DNA from: CAZIHO01 sp964538875 | GTDB taxonomy: Bacteria > Pseudomonadota > Gammaproteobacteria > Chromatiales > Chromatiaceae | NCBI GenBank assembly: GCA_964538875.1 | Contig: CAZIHO010000043.1 | Coordinates: 1 to 25,205 of the forward strand | Reading direction: 5' to 3' | Length of the DNA: 25,205 bases | Shown here: positions 16,186-24,764 of the stretch, piece by piece | How the letters are laid out: each line of letters begins with the position of its first letter | Numbering within the stretch: the stretch's first letter is position 1 | Made by a program: the position numbers and the translations under genes | The notes under the pieces: generated by a model | What the model was told of the DNA's origin: nothing | Seen by the model: the letters and a program-made list of their open reading frames with translations, nothing else | Database searches by the model: none

Positions 16186-18851
16186 CCCAGCCGGGGAAAC
16201 TGGCCACCCAGTTGCGTGCAGTCCTAAAAAAGGACCCTGCGGCAGATCGCATCGCTCTGTTCTGGCCCCAGGTGCCGGCGGGGCTTCCGGGGGAGTACCA
16301 AAGTGAGGGGGTACGCTTCCGGGTGGTGTATTGCCCTTCGGAGTTGGCCCTGCGGGAACAACTGGTAGGTCACCACCCGAACGGCAGCCGCCTGGTGCTG
16401 CTGACCCCCTTGGACGCCGCCGGCCTGGCCTGGGACGTCCTGGCCCGTCTCTGGCGCAATAATCCGGTGCGCGTCAGCCCCTGGCGGACCCTCCAAGATC
16501 TGTTGGGGGTGCGGGAGATCGATCCCCGCCTTTCCCGGCATGCTTGGCTGGCAGAGGCCCTGCTGGGCTGTTATGACCGGTTCCAAGACCGGATCGGTGC
16601 CGGTGAGGTCCTGGACGCCGAACAGGCCTGGGGAGCCTTGGCTTTGGCCTTGCTGGGTTTCGAGGCCCCCCAGAACGATATCCGCAGCCTGCTCCACTGG
16701 TCCCTGGGCTCAGGGGTCCAGGAGCGATTCGATGTCCTGCCGGAACCGGTGCGACAGCACCTGGGAGACTGGCTGGACCTGGGTGCGAGTCAATATTCCG
16801 CCCTGTTGCTGGCCCTGTTTCAGGAAGGTCATGGGGATGAGCTGGTGGCCTTAGGGTTGGCCGCTCAGGTGCTTTACCACCCCAAGGTCACCGATCACCC
16901 GGAGGTGTTCCTGGCCCGGGGCCGGTTTGCCGAGCGTTTTTTTGGTGGCCGTAAGCTCACACCGGAGACGCTCCAGTCCTTCGGCGAGGAGGCCGCGGCG
17001 CTGGTGGAGCGGCTGAGCGCAGATGGGGCGGGCAGCGCGACGGTCCCCCAAATCACCGCCGCCGAGCACACCCTGGCCGCTTTGGATACTCTGGATCTGG
17101 CCATCGTCAGTGATCTGCTGCCGGCGGGGTTCCGGCAACGACTGGAACGGCTGGCCCAGACGATGCAGCACGCCCTGAAATCCCGGGACGACGGGCAGCT
17201 TAGGCAGGGTCTGGCGGAGGTACGGCGGCATCGCCAGGCCCTGACCCAGCCCGAACGGGTGGAACGGGCCGCCATGGCGGTACGGCTGGTGCAGTGGCTG
17301 GCGGAGGATCACCCCTTGGAGGCTGGCGACATCGTCCGGACGGTCGATTGGTTTGCGGCCGAGGGGGGCTTCGTGGACTGGGCCTTAGGGCGCATCTGGG
17401 CTGGGGACGAGAACGAGGCCTTGGATCGGGCCTACCAGTTGGTGAGCGGACGGGTGTCGAAGCGTCGGGAGGCCGCCAACGAGTCCTTCGGCCGGCACCT
17501 GACGCTGGTGGCCCGGGGGGAAGCCCTGAACCCGGCCCTGCTGCCGGTGGAGGGGTTTTTGGAGCGGGTGCTGGCGCCCTTGGCCAAGAATAAGCGGGTC
17601 CTACTGGTGGTCATGGACGGCATGAGCCTCGCGGTATTCGAGGAACTGACGGACGACCTGCTCCGCAAGCACTGGATCGAGTACCGGGAAGCGATGGTCG
17701 AGGGGCCGCGCAGCCTGCTGGCGGTGCTGCCCACCATCACCCGGCTCAGCCGGACATCCTTGCTGGCGGGGGCCCTGGTCAGCGGCGGGGCCGCCGACGA
17801 GAAACGCCTGTTCTCCCAGCACACCGGCTTGAAGGCCATCGCCTCATCCAGGTTTCCCCCCCAACTGTTCCACAAGGCCGACTTGAGCCAGCCGGGGGGC
17901 GGTGGGCTGGCCGGCGCTGTAAGGGAACTGGTAGCCGGGCACGAGCACCGGGTCTTGGCGGTGGTGATCAACGCGGTGGACGACTGGTTGGACGGGAGCA
18001 ACCAGGTGACGGTGAACTGGAACCTGGAACAGCTGAGCCTGTTGCGGCAGTTGCTGGAGGCAGCCCGGGAATCGGGCCGCGCCCTGATCATGACCAGCGA
18101 TCATGGCCACGTCATCGACCACGGCATGCAATATCGCGCCTCGGACGAGTCCGGGGAACGCTTCCGGGAGCAGGGACCGCCGCCCAGTGCGGGGGAGTGC
18201 GAGGTGGCAGGGCCCCGGGTGTTGACCAGCGGCGGCAGGGCGGTCTTGCCCTGGAGCGGGAAGATCCGCTACGGCGGCAATAAGCTGGGCTACCATGGCG
18301 GGGGCAGTTTGCAGGAGGTGGTGATTCCCTTGGGCGTATTCCTGGCCGCCGTGGACTCGGAAATCCCCGCTGGCTGGCGGGAAGTGGCCCAGGAGCACCC
18401 GCATTGGTGGCAACTTACCCCGGACTCCATGGGGGTGTGCCAGGCGTTGCCCCCCCTGTTCCGCACCGGGCCGACCCCAAAGAAGCCGAAACCGGACCCA
18501 CGGCTACGAGACCTGTTCGACCCGCCTGCCGGTGGAGCATCGTCCCCGGATTGGGTGGACAATCTGCTGGGGTCCCCGCTCTTCGCACAGCAACAGGCCC
18601 GTTGCGGGCGGGTCCCAATCAGCCCTGAGCAACTCGCCACCTTGTTGCGGACCCTGGTCCGGCACGGCGGGCAACTGGCCTCGGCCCAACTGGCCCAGGA
18701 GCTAAAACTGCCCCGAGTCCGGCTCGGCGGTTTTCTCGCCGGGGTGAAGCGACTGCTCAATCTGGACGGGTATCCGGTGTTGTCCGAAGACCGGGACGGC
18801 GGCAGGGTGCAGTTGAACCAAGAACTTCTGCAGACCCAGTTCGAGCTATGA
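16182..18851 (+). CDS. pglZ: BREX-2 alkaline-phosphatase-superfamily protein PglZ
   Basis: This 889-residue protein is slightly shorter than actinobacterial PglZ. The C-terminal half carries the PglZ domain of the alkaline phosphatase superfamily: strand VLLVVMDGMS with metal-ligand D479, then IMTSDHGHVIDHG with D640, H641 and H643. The N-terminal half (1-470) is the helical region characteristic of BREX PglZ. The final 90 residues look like a winged-helix-type domain (LLRTLVRHGGQLASAQLAQE). PglZ is the signature protein of all BREX systems. Its enzymatic role is unsettled, and phosphodiesterase or nuclease activity has been proposed. The gene starts inside the pglY stop codon and ends inside the brxD start (ATGA in both cases), showing a coupled operon. 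All metal-binding motifs I could check are present. Confidence 0.94.
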   Translation: MTQPGKLATQLRAVLKKDPAADRIALFWPQVPAGLPGEYQSEGVRFRVVYCPSELALREQLVGHHPNGSRLVLLTPLDAAGLAWDVLARLWRNNPVRVSPWRTLQDLLGVREIDPRLSRHAWLAEALLGCYDRFQDRIGAGEVLDAEQAWGALALALLGFEAPQNDIRSLLHWSLGSGVQERFDVLPEPVRQHLGDWLDLGASQYSALLLALFQEGHGDELVALGLAAQVLYHPKVTDHPEVFLARGRFAERFFGGRKLTPETLQSFGEEAAALVERLSADGAGSATVPQITAAEHTLAALDTLDLAIVSDLLPAGFRQRLERLAQTMQHALKSRDDGQLRQGLAEVRRHRQALTQPERVERAAMAVRLVQWLAEDHPLEAGDIVRTVDWFAAEGGFVDWALGRIWAGDENEALDRAYQLVSGRVSKRREAANESFGRHLTLVARGEALNPALLPVEGFLERVLAPLAKNKRVLLVVMDGMSLAVFEELTDDLLRKHWIEYREAMVEGPRSLLAVLPTITRLSRTSLLAGALVSGGAADEKRLFSQHTGLKAIASSRFPPQLFHKADLSQPGGGGLAGAVRELVAGHEHRVLAVVINAVDDWLDGSNQVTVNWNLEQLSLLRQLLEAARESGRALIMTSDHGHVIDHGMQYRASDESGERFREQGPPPSAGECEVAGPRVLTSGGRAVLPWSGKIRYGGNKLGYHGGGSLQEVVIPLGVFLAAVDSEIPAGWREVAQEHPHWWQLTPDSMGVCQALPPLFRTGPTPKKPKPDPRLRDLFDPPAGGASSPDWVDNLLGSPLFAQQQARCGRVPISPEQLATLLRTLVRHGGQLASAQLAQELKLPRVRLGGFLAGVKRLLNLDGYPVLSEDRDGGRVQLNQELLQTQFEL

Positions 18852-20167
18852 GCGTTAGCGCCCAACGCCGCCACGATATCGTCGATGCCCTGCGCCGGGG
18901 TACCGTGCCCCAGTACGGGCTGGACGCCCTGGCAGTGGGGCTGGACTCCTTCGAGCCTACCGTCGCCGACGAGATTGCCAAGGTCGCTCGTGGGGGGGCG
19001 GTATTCAAGGCCTTGCGGGGGGATTACGGCAGCGGCAAAACCTTCACCGTGCGCTGGCTCCAGGAACAGGCCCGTCGCCAGGGGTTCGCCTGTTCCGAGG
19101 TGCAGATATCGGAGACCGAAACCCCTCTGCATCGGCTGGAGACCCTGTATCGGCGCCTGATGGAACGCCTGACCACTCCAGACTCGCCAGTCGGGGCGTT
19201 TCGGAGCCTGATCGAGGCCTGGTTCTACACCCTGGAAGAAGAGGCGCTGGCCGGAGGGGGTCTGGACCCGGACGATGTCGAGGCCCTGGTCACCCGCACC
19301 GATGAACTGATGGAGCGCCGCCTGGGGGAGGTGGTGAAACATGCACCGGCCTTCGGCTTGACACTGCGGGCCTATCGCCGCGCGGTGGCGAATGGCGACG
19401 ATGATCTCGCCGACGGTCTGCTGGCCTGGATGGCGGGTCAACCCAACATCTCGGCGTCGGTGAAGCGGGCAGCACGGATCAAGGGGGACATCGATCATTT
19501 CGGGGCCTTGAGCTTCCTTCAGGGGGTACTGACCATCCTCAAGGATTCCGGGCATCCGGGCTTGGTGCTGGTGTTGGATGAGGTGGAAACCCTCCAGCGC
19601 ATGCGTGGCGACACCCGGGACAAGAGCCTCAACGCCCTGCGCCAACTGATGGACGAAATCGACAGCGGGCGCTTTCCGGGGCTGTATCTGGTAATCACCG
19701 GGACCCCGGCCTTTTTTGACGGCCCCATGGGGGTGCAGCGGCTCCCGCCCCTGGCCCAACGGCTGGCGGTGGACTTTGCCACCGATCCGCGCTTCGACAA
19801 CCCCCGGGCACCTCAGATCCGGCTCCGGGGCTTCGATATCGAGCGGCTGTGCGAGGTGGGCCGCAAGGTCCGCGACTTATTCGTGGAGGGACGCACCAAC
19901 GCCGGACGAATCCGGGAGCGGGCAAATGACGGTTACATCCGGCTGTTGGCACAGGCGGTGACCGGGGAACTGGGGGGGCGAGTCGGCATCGCCCCGCGCT
20001 TGTTCCTGAAAAAACTGGTTTGTGAGGTTTTGGACCGCATCGATCAATTTGAAGACTTCGATCCAACCCGGCACTATCGCCCCACGCTGCAAGAGTCGGA
20101 ACTGACGGTGACGGAACGGGCGGCCAGACAGCCAGGCTCGGTGGATGACATCGAACTGGATCTTTGA
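18848..20167 (+). CDS. brxD: BREX-2 P-loop ATPase BrxD
   Basis: This 439-residue ATPase of the BrxD family occurs in BREX type 2 and 3 clusters. Walker A GDYGSGKT is at 58-65, and Walker B LVLVLDEVE is at about 239-247 with D244/E245. A sensor-like strand, LYLVITGTPAFF, follows near 279-290, then an arginine-rich helical lid and a C-terminal helical domain. The N-terminus starts within the pglZ stop (ATGA). The stop TGA shares its last base with the brxHI ATG. BrxD is always encoded next to the BrxHI helicase, and the two are thought to act together; the exact role is not established. It has full length and intact motifs. Confidence 0.92.
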   Translation: MSVSAQRRHDIVDALRRGTVPQYGLDALAVGLDSFEPTVADEIAKVARGGAVFKALRGDYGSGKTFTVRWLQEQARRQGFACSEVQISETETPLHRLETLYRRLMERLTTPDSPVGAFRSLIEAWFYTLEEEALAGGGLDPDDVEALVTRTDELMERRLGEVVKHAPAFGLTLRAYRRAVANGDDDLADGLLAWMAGQPNISASVKRAARIKGDIDHFGALSFLQGVLTILKDSGHPGLVLVLDEVETLQRMRGDTRDKSLNALRQLMDEIDSGRFPGLYLVITGTPAFFDGPMGVQRLPPLAQRLAVDFATDPRFDNPRAPQIRLRGFDIERLCEVGRKVRDLFVEGRTNAGRIRERANDGYIRLLAQAVTGELGGRVGIAPRLFLKKLVCEVLDRIDQFEDFDPTRHYRPTLQESELTVTERAARQPGSVDDIELDL

Positions 20168-22248
20168 TGGACCCGTTCGAGCGTCTGCACCCGGCGGTGC
20201 AGTACCACATCGTCAACAGCCTGGGCTGGCGTAACCTGCGCCCGCTTCAGCAGCGGAGCATCGGGCCTATCCTGGACGGCCGCAATTTGATCTGCCTGGC
20301 CCCCACCGCCGGGGGCAAGACCGAAGCGGCGGTGTTTCCCCTGCTGTCACAACTGCTGGAAACCGATCGGCAGGGCTTGGGTATCATCTACGTCTGCCCC
20401 ATCAAGGCCCTGTTGAATAACCTGTTCCACCGGTTGAGCCTCTATGCCGGCTACCTGGGCCGGCGGGTGGCCCTGTGGCACGGTGACATCGGGGCGGGGG
20501 AAAAGCGGCGTCTTCTGGCTGATCCGCCGCACATCCTGCTCACCACGCCGGAGTCCATCGAGCTGCTGTTGATCTCGGTGCGAACCCAGCCGCAACGTCT
20601 GTTCGCTGGATTGACAGCGGTGGTCATCGATGAATTGCACGCCTTTGCCGGGTTCGACCGCGGTTGGCAACTGTTGCTCTTGGTCGAGCGGCTGGCGCGG
20701 GTGGCGGGAACGGACCTGCAACGCATCGGCCTGTCCGCCACTGTCGGCAACCCGCAGGCGCTGCTCGCCTGGCTCTCTGGCTCCTCTCAGCGGGGCCAGG
20801 AGGTGGTCGAGGTCTCTGCCGAGGGTCTGCCATCGCCCGAGGTGCAGCTCGACTACGTCGGCACTCTGGGCAACGCGGCCCAGGTGATTTCCCGCCTGCA
20901 CCGGGGAGAAAAGCGGCTGGTGTTTTGCGACAGCCGTCGCCAGGTCGAGGAACTGGCCTATGAGCTGCGGGCCCTGGGGGTATCCACCTTTGTCTCTCAC
21001 AGCTCCTTGAGTCTTGAGGCCCGCCAGCACGCGGAGCGGGCCTTCGCCGAAGGGGCCAACTGTGTGATCGTGGCCACCAGCACCCTGGAGCTGGGCATTG
21101 ATGTGGGGGACCTGGACCGGGTGATCCAGATCGACGCCCCCTTCACCGTGGCGGCATTCCTCCAGCGCCTGGGGCGCACCGGACGGCGGGCCGGCACCCG
21201 CCGCAACTGCCTGTTCCTGGCCGTCACCGATGAAGGGTTTCTGCGCGCCGGGGCCCTGCTCGAACTATGGCACCGCGGTTATGTGGAACCCGTGGCTCCC
21301 CCGCCGTTCCCGGTCCAGGTCGTGGCACAGCAGATCCTCGCGCTGTGCCTTCAGTGCGGCCAGACCACCGCCGCGGATCTCCGGGACCGTTTCCGGGTTG
21401 TAGCGCCCCTCCAGGAGGCCCTGGGCGAGGAGATCCTGGGTGATCTGTTGGACCACCTGGTCGGAAAGGGCTATCTGGTGTCAGACCAAGGGGTGCTCTC
21501 CATTGGACCGGCGACCGAACAGGCCTACGGGCGCCGCCACTACCTCGCCTTGCTGTCCGTGTTCGAGGCCCAGTCGACTTATGCGGTGTGCTTCGGCAGG
21601 GCCGAGATCGGCCAACTCCAGTCCCTTTCGCTGCGCAGCAGTCTGGAAAAGTACCCGTTCATCACCTTGAGCGGCCGCGGTTGGCACGTGACCCATGTCG
21701 ATGACCTCAGGCGGCTGGTATACGTGGAGCCCAGCGAGATCCGGGGAAAATCCCGTTGGTTCGGTGCCGGGCAAACCCTCAGCCACGCTTTTTGCCAATC
21801 GATGGCCGCATTTCTGGCCCGGGATTCCGAGCCGAGTTACCTCTCGTCCCGGGGCAGGACCCTGTTCGGCGCGCTTCAGGAGGAGTTCGACTGGGTGCGG
21901 CCAGATCAAACCATGCTGCTGGGACAGCCGCTCAAGGCGGTGTGGTGGAATTTCGCCGGCTATAAGGCGAACCTGCTCGCCGCAAAGCGCTTACAGCGGC
22001 ACTTCGAACTAGGGAGGATCTCCGACTGCCAACTCGAGCTGATCACATCCGAGGCGCTCAACCCTCTGGCGGAGAGGATTCGATCCCTGCTCCGAGGACC
22101 CCAGGAAGCGTTCTCAATAGAGCCGGACCCAAGTAAATTCAATGAATTACTGCCGGTCAGTCTCTTGGCGAGACAGGCACTGGTGCGAGCAGTGGACCAG
22201 GAAGGTTTGAACAGGGTGTTAAAGAAAAAAATCCTTGGCGTAACATGA
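20167..22248 (+). CDS. brxHI: BREX-2 Lhr-like DEAD/DEAH helicase BrxHI
   Basis: This 693-residue superfamily 2 helicase is of the Lhr type. Motif I APTAGGKT is at 45-52, motif II DELH at 155-158, motif III SAT at 190-192 and motif VI QRLGRTGRR at 333-341. The conserved HSS and TSTLELGIDVG segments lie in the second RecA domain. The C-terminal 350 residues resemble the winged-helix and Lhr-core extension. The ATG at 20167 overlaps the brxD stop by one base (TGATG) and is preferred over the TTG just before it. BrxHI is the last core BREX-2 gene. It is predicted to unwind or translocate on DNA together with BrxD. The last 100 bases are slightly AT-richer than the body of the gene. Confidence 0.93.
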   Translation: MDPFERLHPAVQYHIVNSLGWRNLRPLQQRSIGPILDGRNLICLAPTAGGKTEAAVFPLLSQLLETDRQGLGIIYVCPIKALLNNLFHRLSLYAGYLGRRVALWHGDIGAGEKRRLLADPPHILLTTPESIELLLISVRTQPQRLFAGLTAVVIDELHAFAGFDRGWQLLLLVERLARVAGTDLQRIGLSATVGNPQALLAWLSGSSQRGQEVVEVSAEGLPSPEVQLDYVGTLGNAAQVISRLHRGEKRLVFCDSRRQVEELAYELRALGVSTFVSHSSLSLEARQHAERAFAEGANCVIVATSTLELGIDVGDLDRVIQIDAPFTVAAFLQRLGRTGRRAGTRRNCLFLAVTDEGFLRAGALLELWHRGYVEPVAPPPFPVQVVAQQILALCLQCGQTTAADLRDRFRVVAPLQEALGEEILGDLLDHLVGKGYLVSDQGVLSIGPATEQAYGRRHYLALLSVFEAQSTYAVCFGRAEIGQLQSLSLRSSLEKYPFITLSGRGWHVTHVDDLRRLVYVEPSEIRGKSRWFGAGQTLSHAFCQSMAAFLARDSEPSYLSSRGRTLFGALQEEFDWVRPDQTMLLGQPLKAVWWNFAGYKANLLAAKRLQRHFELGRISDCQLELITSEALNPLAERIRSLLRGPQEAFSIEPDPSKFNELLPVSLLARQALVRAVDQEGLNRVLKKKILGVT

Positions 22249-22380
22249 TTATCCAAGCCGGCACCGCACCTGTTCACCCCGGCCTGAGAGACGAAACGTC
22301 AACCCCAGATTTCTGGAACCTGTAGTGCGGTCATGGGGACTCCAGGGCTGGCCTGTCCTATATCAAGGCAAGATCATCGT

Positions 22381-22563
22381 GATAACCACCGGCAACATCC
22401 GCTCCCCTAAGGCCCGCGCCAGTTGCCGGGCAAAGTGGGGGCCGATACCCTTGACCATCCCTGAGCCCAGGTACTTCTCGATGCCCTCCAGATTGCTGGG
22501 CGGCACCACCCACCATTGCTGGGCCTTGAACTGCAGCCCAGGCGCACGGGACCGCCAAGGCCC
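22381..22563 (-). pseudogene. Remnant of a recD2-type helicase gene
   Basis: On the minus strand, a peptide containing GLQFKAQQ, LEGIEKYLGSGMVKGIGPHF and ARQLARALGE closely matches the N-terminal helix-hairpin-helix region of RecD2-type (RecD-like) ATP-dependent DNA helicases, which are normally over 700 residues. Only about 60 residues are recognisable, and the frame ends at a stop near 22363. No helicase motifs follow. It is a relic left by recombination or deletion just downstream of brxHI, transcribed opposite to it. The surrounding 22249-22380 contains nothing else recognisable. Confidence 0.6.
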
Positions 22564-22955
22564 GCAGCCGGTACGGCCAGCAGTCAGGTTCATGGCGCAT
22601 CCCTGGTTCAATGATGCCGGTCTCTGGGAACTTCGGCGATGCGGATGAGGGACTCGATTGAGGTACAGGATCAGATCCTGTGATTGTCTAGGGTGGATCG
22701 GGAGTCCTGCGATCGGCATGGAATTTACACCCTTGGCGGATGCGACAACCCCTGTCGAAACCGGCCATCGGACCCGGAGGGCCCCTGGACGGCGGGGTGC
22801 GCTGAGCCTAGTATTTGTCACCCGACGTTATCTTTCTGCGAACCGTTTCCTATCACCATGACCTAACCGCCTCGCGAATCAACATCCTTTGCTACGGCCC
22901 GCCAGTGGCTTGGCGCGTCCGTGTCTGGGGTGTTCTTTCATAACGCGAGGTGTCT
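22564..22955. other. Intergenic region with no recognisable gene
   Basis: About 390 bases between the recD2 remnant and the next gene. Short open frames here have no recognisable domain. A TTGTCA at 22815-22820 could be a -35 box, but no suitable -10 is correctly spaced. Confidence 0.4.
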
Positions 22956-23531
22956 ATGAACAACGATGTGGCTCGTTGCCAACGGCTGTGGTTGTCCCAG
23001 CGGCTGGACCGTCTGGATCTGTCCCTCAGCATCCGCCGGCGCATCGCCGAGCGTCTGGCCGATACGTTATCGGCCGGCGAGGGCGGGTTGTCCGAGACGG
23101 ACCGGTTGTGGCTGGCGCGGGTGCTGCTGCAGGAGCGGGTGTCGTCCCAGGAGGTCTGGCAGTTAGTGCAGGGAGGCCAGTCGTCCTCTGATTCCTGGGG
23201 CCGGGGAGCCGGGGACAGCCGGGGCCTGGCGTACGTCATGCTGGAGTCCCGGCTGGAACAGGGGGGCGTCGCCCCTGCCGCAGCCCGCACCATTGCCGCT
23301 CAGTGGATCCGGTTCGAGCCGGAACTGGCGAGAAGCGCGGGCTCCCGCTCCGGCGGACCCCTGGGGCATCTGGTGAAATCCCTGACCCTCGGGGGGGCGA
23401 ACAGCGATTTCATCCAGCGCACGGTCGCCGCCCTAGTGCCGCCGGAGGCCCAGGATGGGAGTGCAAGGACGCGGTACCGGGAAGAAGTGGCCCGTCTGAT
23501 CGGGCACTACCGGCTGCGGCGGCCGGCCTAG
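22956..23531 (+). CDS. Hypothetical 191-residue protein, function unknown
   Basis: I do not recognise this family. The product is about 191 residues, soluble and mostly helical, rich in arginine and leucine, with LDLSLSIRRRIAERLADTLS near the N-terminus and a C-terminal helix ending YRLRRPA. There is no signal peptide, membrane segment or catalytic motif. GAGG at 22947-22950 sits 5 bases ahead of ATG 22956, so this start is preferred to the GTG at 22950. Its high GC and third-position G/C bias match neighbouring real genes, which supports coding. It converges with the PP2C phosphatase gene downstream, separated by about 70 bases with two hairpins. Any link with BREX is unproven. Confidence 0.65.
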   Translation: MNNDVARCQRLWLSQRLDRLDLSLSIRRRIAERLADTLSAGEGGLSETDRLWLARVLLQERVSSQEVWQLVQGGQSSSDSWGRGAGDSRGLAYVMLESRLEQGGVAPAAARTIAAQWIRFEPELARSAGSRSGGPLGHLVKSLTLGGANSDFIQRTVAALVPPEAQDGSARTRYREEVARLIGHYRLRRPA

Positions 23532-23544
23532 GGAGGGACCTGGG

Positions 23545-23602
23545 TGGGGAGGTCTGGATGGCCTCCCCATCCTCTGCTCAGCAACGCCCCTTATCGGGGG
23601 CG
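23545..23602. terminator. Two hairpins between convergent genes, possible bidirectional terminator
   Basis: TGGGGAGG (23545-23552) pairs perfectly with CCTCCCCA (23562-23569), and CGCCCC (23585-23590) pairs with GGGGCG (23597-23602). They lie between the end of the 191-residue gene (23531) and the PP2C stop codon (23604). Neither is followed by a long T-run, so termination is inferred mainly from position. Confidence 0.4.
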
Positions 23603-23603
23603 C

Positions 23604-24272
23604 TCAGGGAAAGCGGATCAGGATGAGCGAAAAATTGTCCGGGGCGCCGGCCGCCAAGATCGCTTGGCGATAGGCGCTCACCTGATCCGCGGGCGATGCC
23701 TCGGGTCGATAGCCAGCCTGCAAGCCGGGGTCGCCCAGGGTGTCGTGTACCCCATCGGTACAGACCAGCAGGGTGTCCCCGCCGCTCAAGGCACCTTGGT
23801 GCCAATGGATGGCGAATTCGTCCTCGCTGTCGTCGGCACTCAGCATGTGTTCCAGATCCCGGTAAAAGCTGCCAACGGATTGCTCCCGGGTGATCTCGCC
23901 GCGCTCGATCATGGACTCGCGAAAGGTGTGGTCACGGGAGCATGGGTGCCACTGCCCATCGGCGCCCATGCGGTACACCCGGGAATCGCCCACGTTGACG
24001 ACGCTGAAGCGATCCTGACGCCACTGAAGCAATGCGAGGGTGGTCGATGCGCCCCGGCTGCGGCGGTGAACGGCCAATTGGCGACAGAGATAAGAATGCA
24101 CATGGCGGCGGACCACCCGTGGCCCCATCCAGCCGTCTTGCCACAACGCCTGCTGGTCGGGACCCAGCCGCTCCAGCGCCTCCAGCACCGCGCGGCTGGC
24201 CTTATGCGGCACCGGACTGGTGGCAACGCCGTCCGCCACCGCGCACCAACCCTCCCCCGCGCTCAGGCGCAA
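23604..24272 (-). CDS. PP2C-type serine/threonine phosphatase (N-terminus uncertain)
   Basis: A metal-dependent PP2C-family protein phosphatase. From the TTG at 24272 it is 222 residues, slightly short for the family (about 235-260). Visible motifs are VADGV with metal-ligand D14, the strand VVNVGDSRVY (92-101), SRDHTF (112-117), CTDGV with D173, and DNFSLILI (212-219). The first PP2C motif, an N-x-D near the N-terminus, would fall before the TTG. In frame upstream, SNDWP is present but is preceded within a few codons by a TAA, with no ATG or GTG. So the gene may use the TTG and lack its first strand, or be truncated or frameshifted. PP2C enzymes reverse serine/threonine phosphorylation. The BREX kinase PglW is encoded in the same window, so it may be a regulatory partner, as inference. 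Confidence 0.8.
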   Translation of the reverse strand: MRLSAGEGWCAVADGVATSPVPHKASRAVLEALERLGPDQQALWQDGWMGPRVVRRHVHSYLCRQLAVHRRSRGASTTLALLQWRQDRFSVVNVGDSRVYRMGADGQWHPCSRDHTFRESMIERGEITREQSVGSFYRDLEHMLSADDSEDEFAIHWHQGALSGGDTLLVCTDGVHDTLGDPGLQAGYRPEASPADQVSAYRQAILAAGAPDNFSLILIRFP

Positions 24273-24490
24273 GACGGTGACCGGCCAATCGTTGGACTGG
24301 TATTAACAGTGAGTGCCCTCGATGGGCGGCGCGCCAACCACGACTCAACAATCCACGCAGATTCACCGGAGACCCACAGGAGCATCCTTGAACTCAGCCC
24401 TACCTTGCCGGGTTCGTGATGCACTGCGAGATCACCGACGAGGCCGTCGGAACCTGAACGGAGGTCAGGCCATCCCTCTCCTAGGTCCTC

Positions 24491-24534
24491 TCTGGAACCC
24501 GGATGTGTCAGTCTGGAACCTTTGGGGCTATGAT
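24491..24534 (+). promoter_or_regulatory. Phased direct repeats and -10 box of the ParDE-like module
   Basis: TCTGGAACC occurs at 24491-24499 and again at 24512-24520, exactly 21 bases apart (two helical turns). A TATGAT -10 box follows at 24529-24534, 20 bases before the antitoxin ATG. Phased repeats overlapping a promoter are typical of operators bound by ribbon-helix-helix antitoxins. No good -35 box was found. Confidence 0.45.
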
Positions 24535-24554
24535 GGTCCAAAAAGGAGACATTC

Positions 24555-24764
24555 ATGGCCATCAATGTCAAGCTGTCCGAAGCCCTGGTCAGTCAGGCGC
24601 GACACCATGCCTCGGTCCAGCACCGCTCGGTGCCCAAGCAGATCGAATACTGGTCCCAGATCGGCAAGATCGCCGAGGAGAACCCGGACCTGCCGTTCTC
24701 GGTGATTCGCGACATCCTGATCGCGGATCAGGAAGAGGCGGTCGCTGAGTACCGATTCGGCTGA
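24555..24764 (+). CDS. ParD-like antitoxin
   Basis: This 69-residue protein starts MAINVKLSEALVSQARHHA and contains SVPKQIEYWSQIGKIAEENP, the pattern of the ParD-like antitoxin family with a ribbon-helix-helix N-terminus. AGGAG (24544-24548) lies 6 bases before the ATG. The stop TGA shares its last base with the toxin ATG (TGATG). It should neutralise the RelE/ParE-type toxin and repress the operon through the phased repeats upstream. Confidence 0.88.
   Translation: MAINVKLSEALVSQARHHASVQHRSVPKQIEYWSQIGKIAEENPDLPFSVIRDILIADQEEAVAEYRFG

Noticed and set aside
18290..19759. Long minus-strand open frame (489 codons) across the pglZ/brxD junction
   Set aside because: It lies antisense to two clear BREX genes and has a low-complexity composition typical of shadow frames in GC-rich DNA.
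662..22248. Classification as BREX type 1
   Set aside because: No brxA, brxB or brxL; PglW, BrxD and BrxHI together define type 2.
24263..24571. Minus-strand 102-codon frame as the missing N-terminus of the PP2C gene
   Set aside because: It is in a different frame, contains no PP2C motif and overlaps the ParDE-like promoter region.
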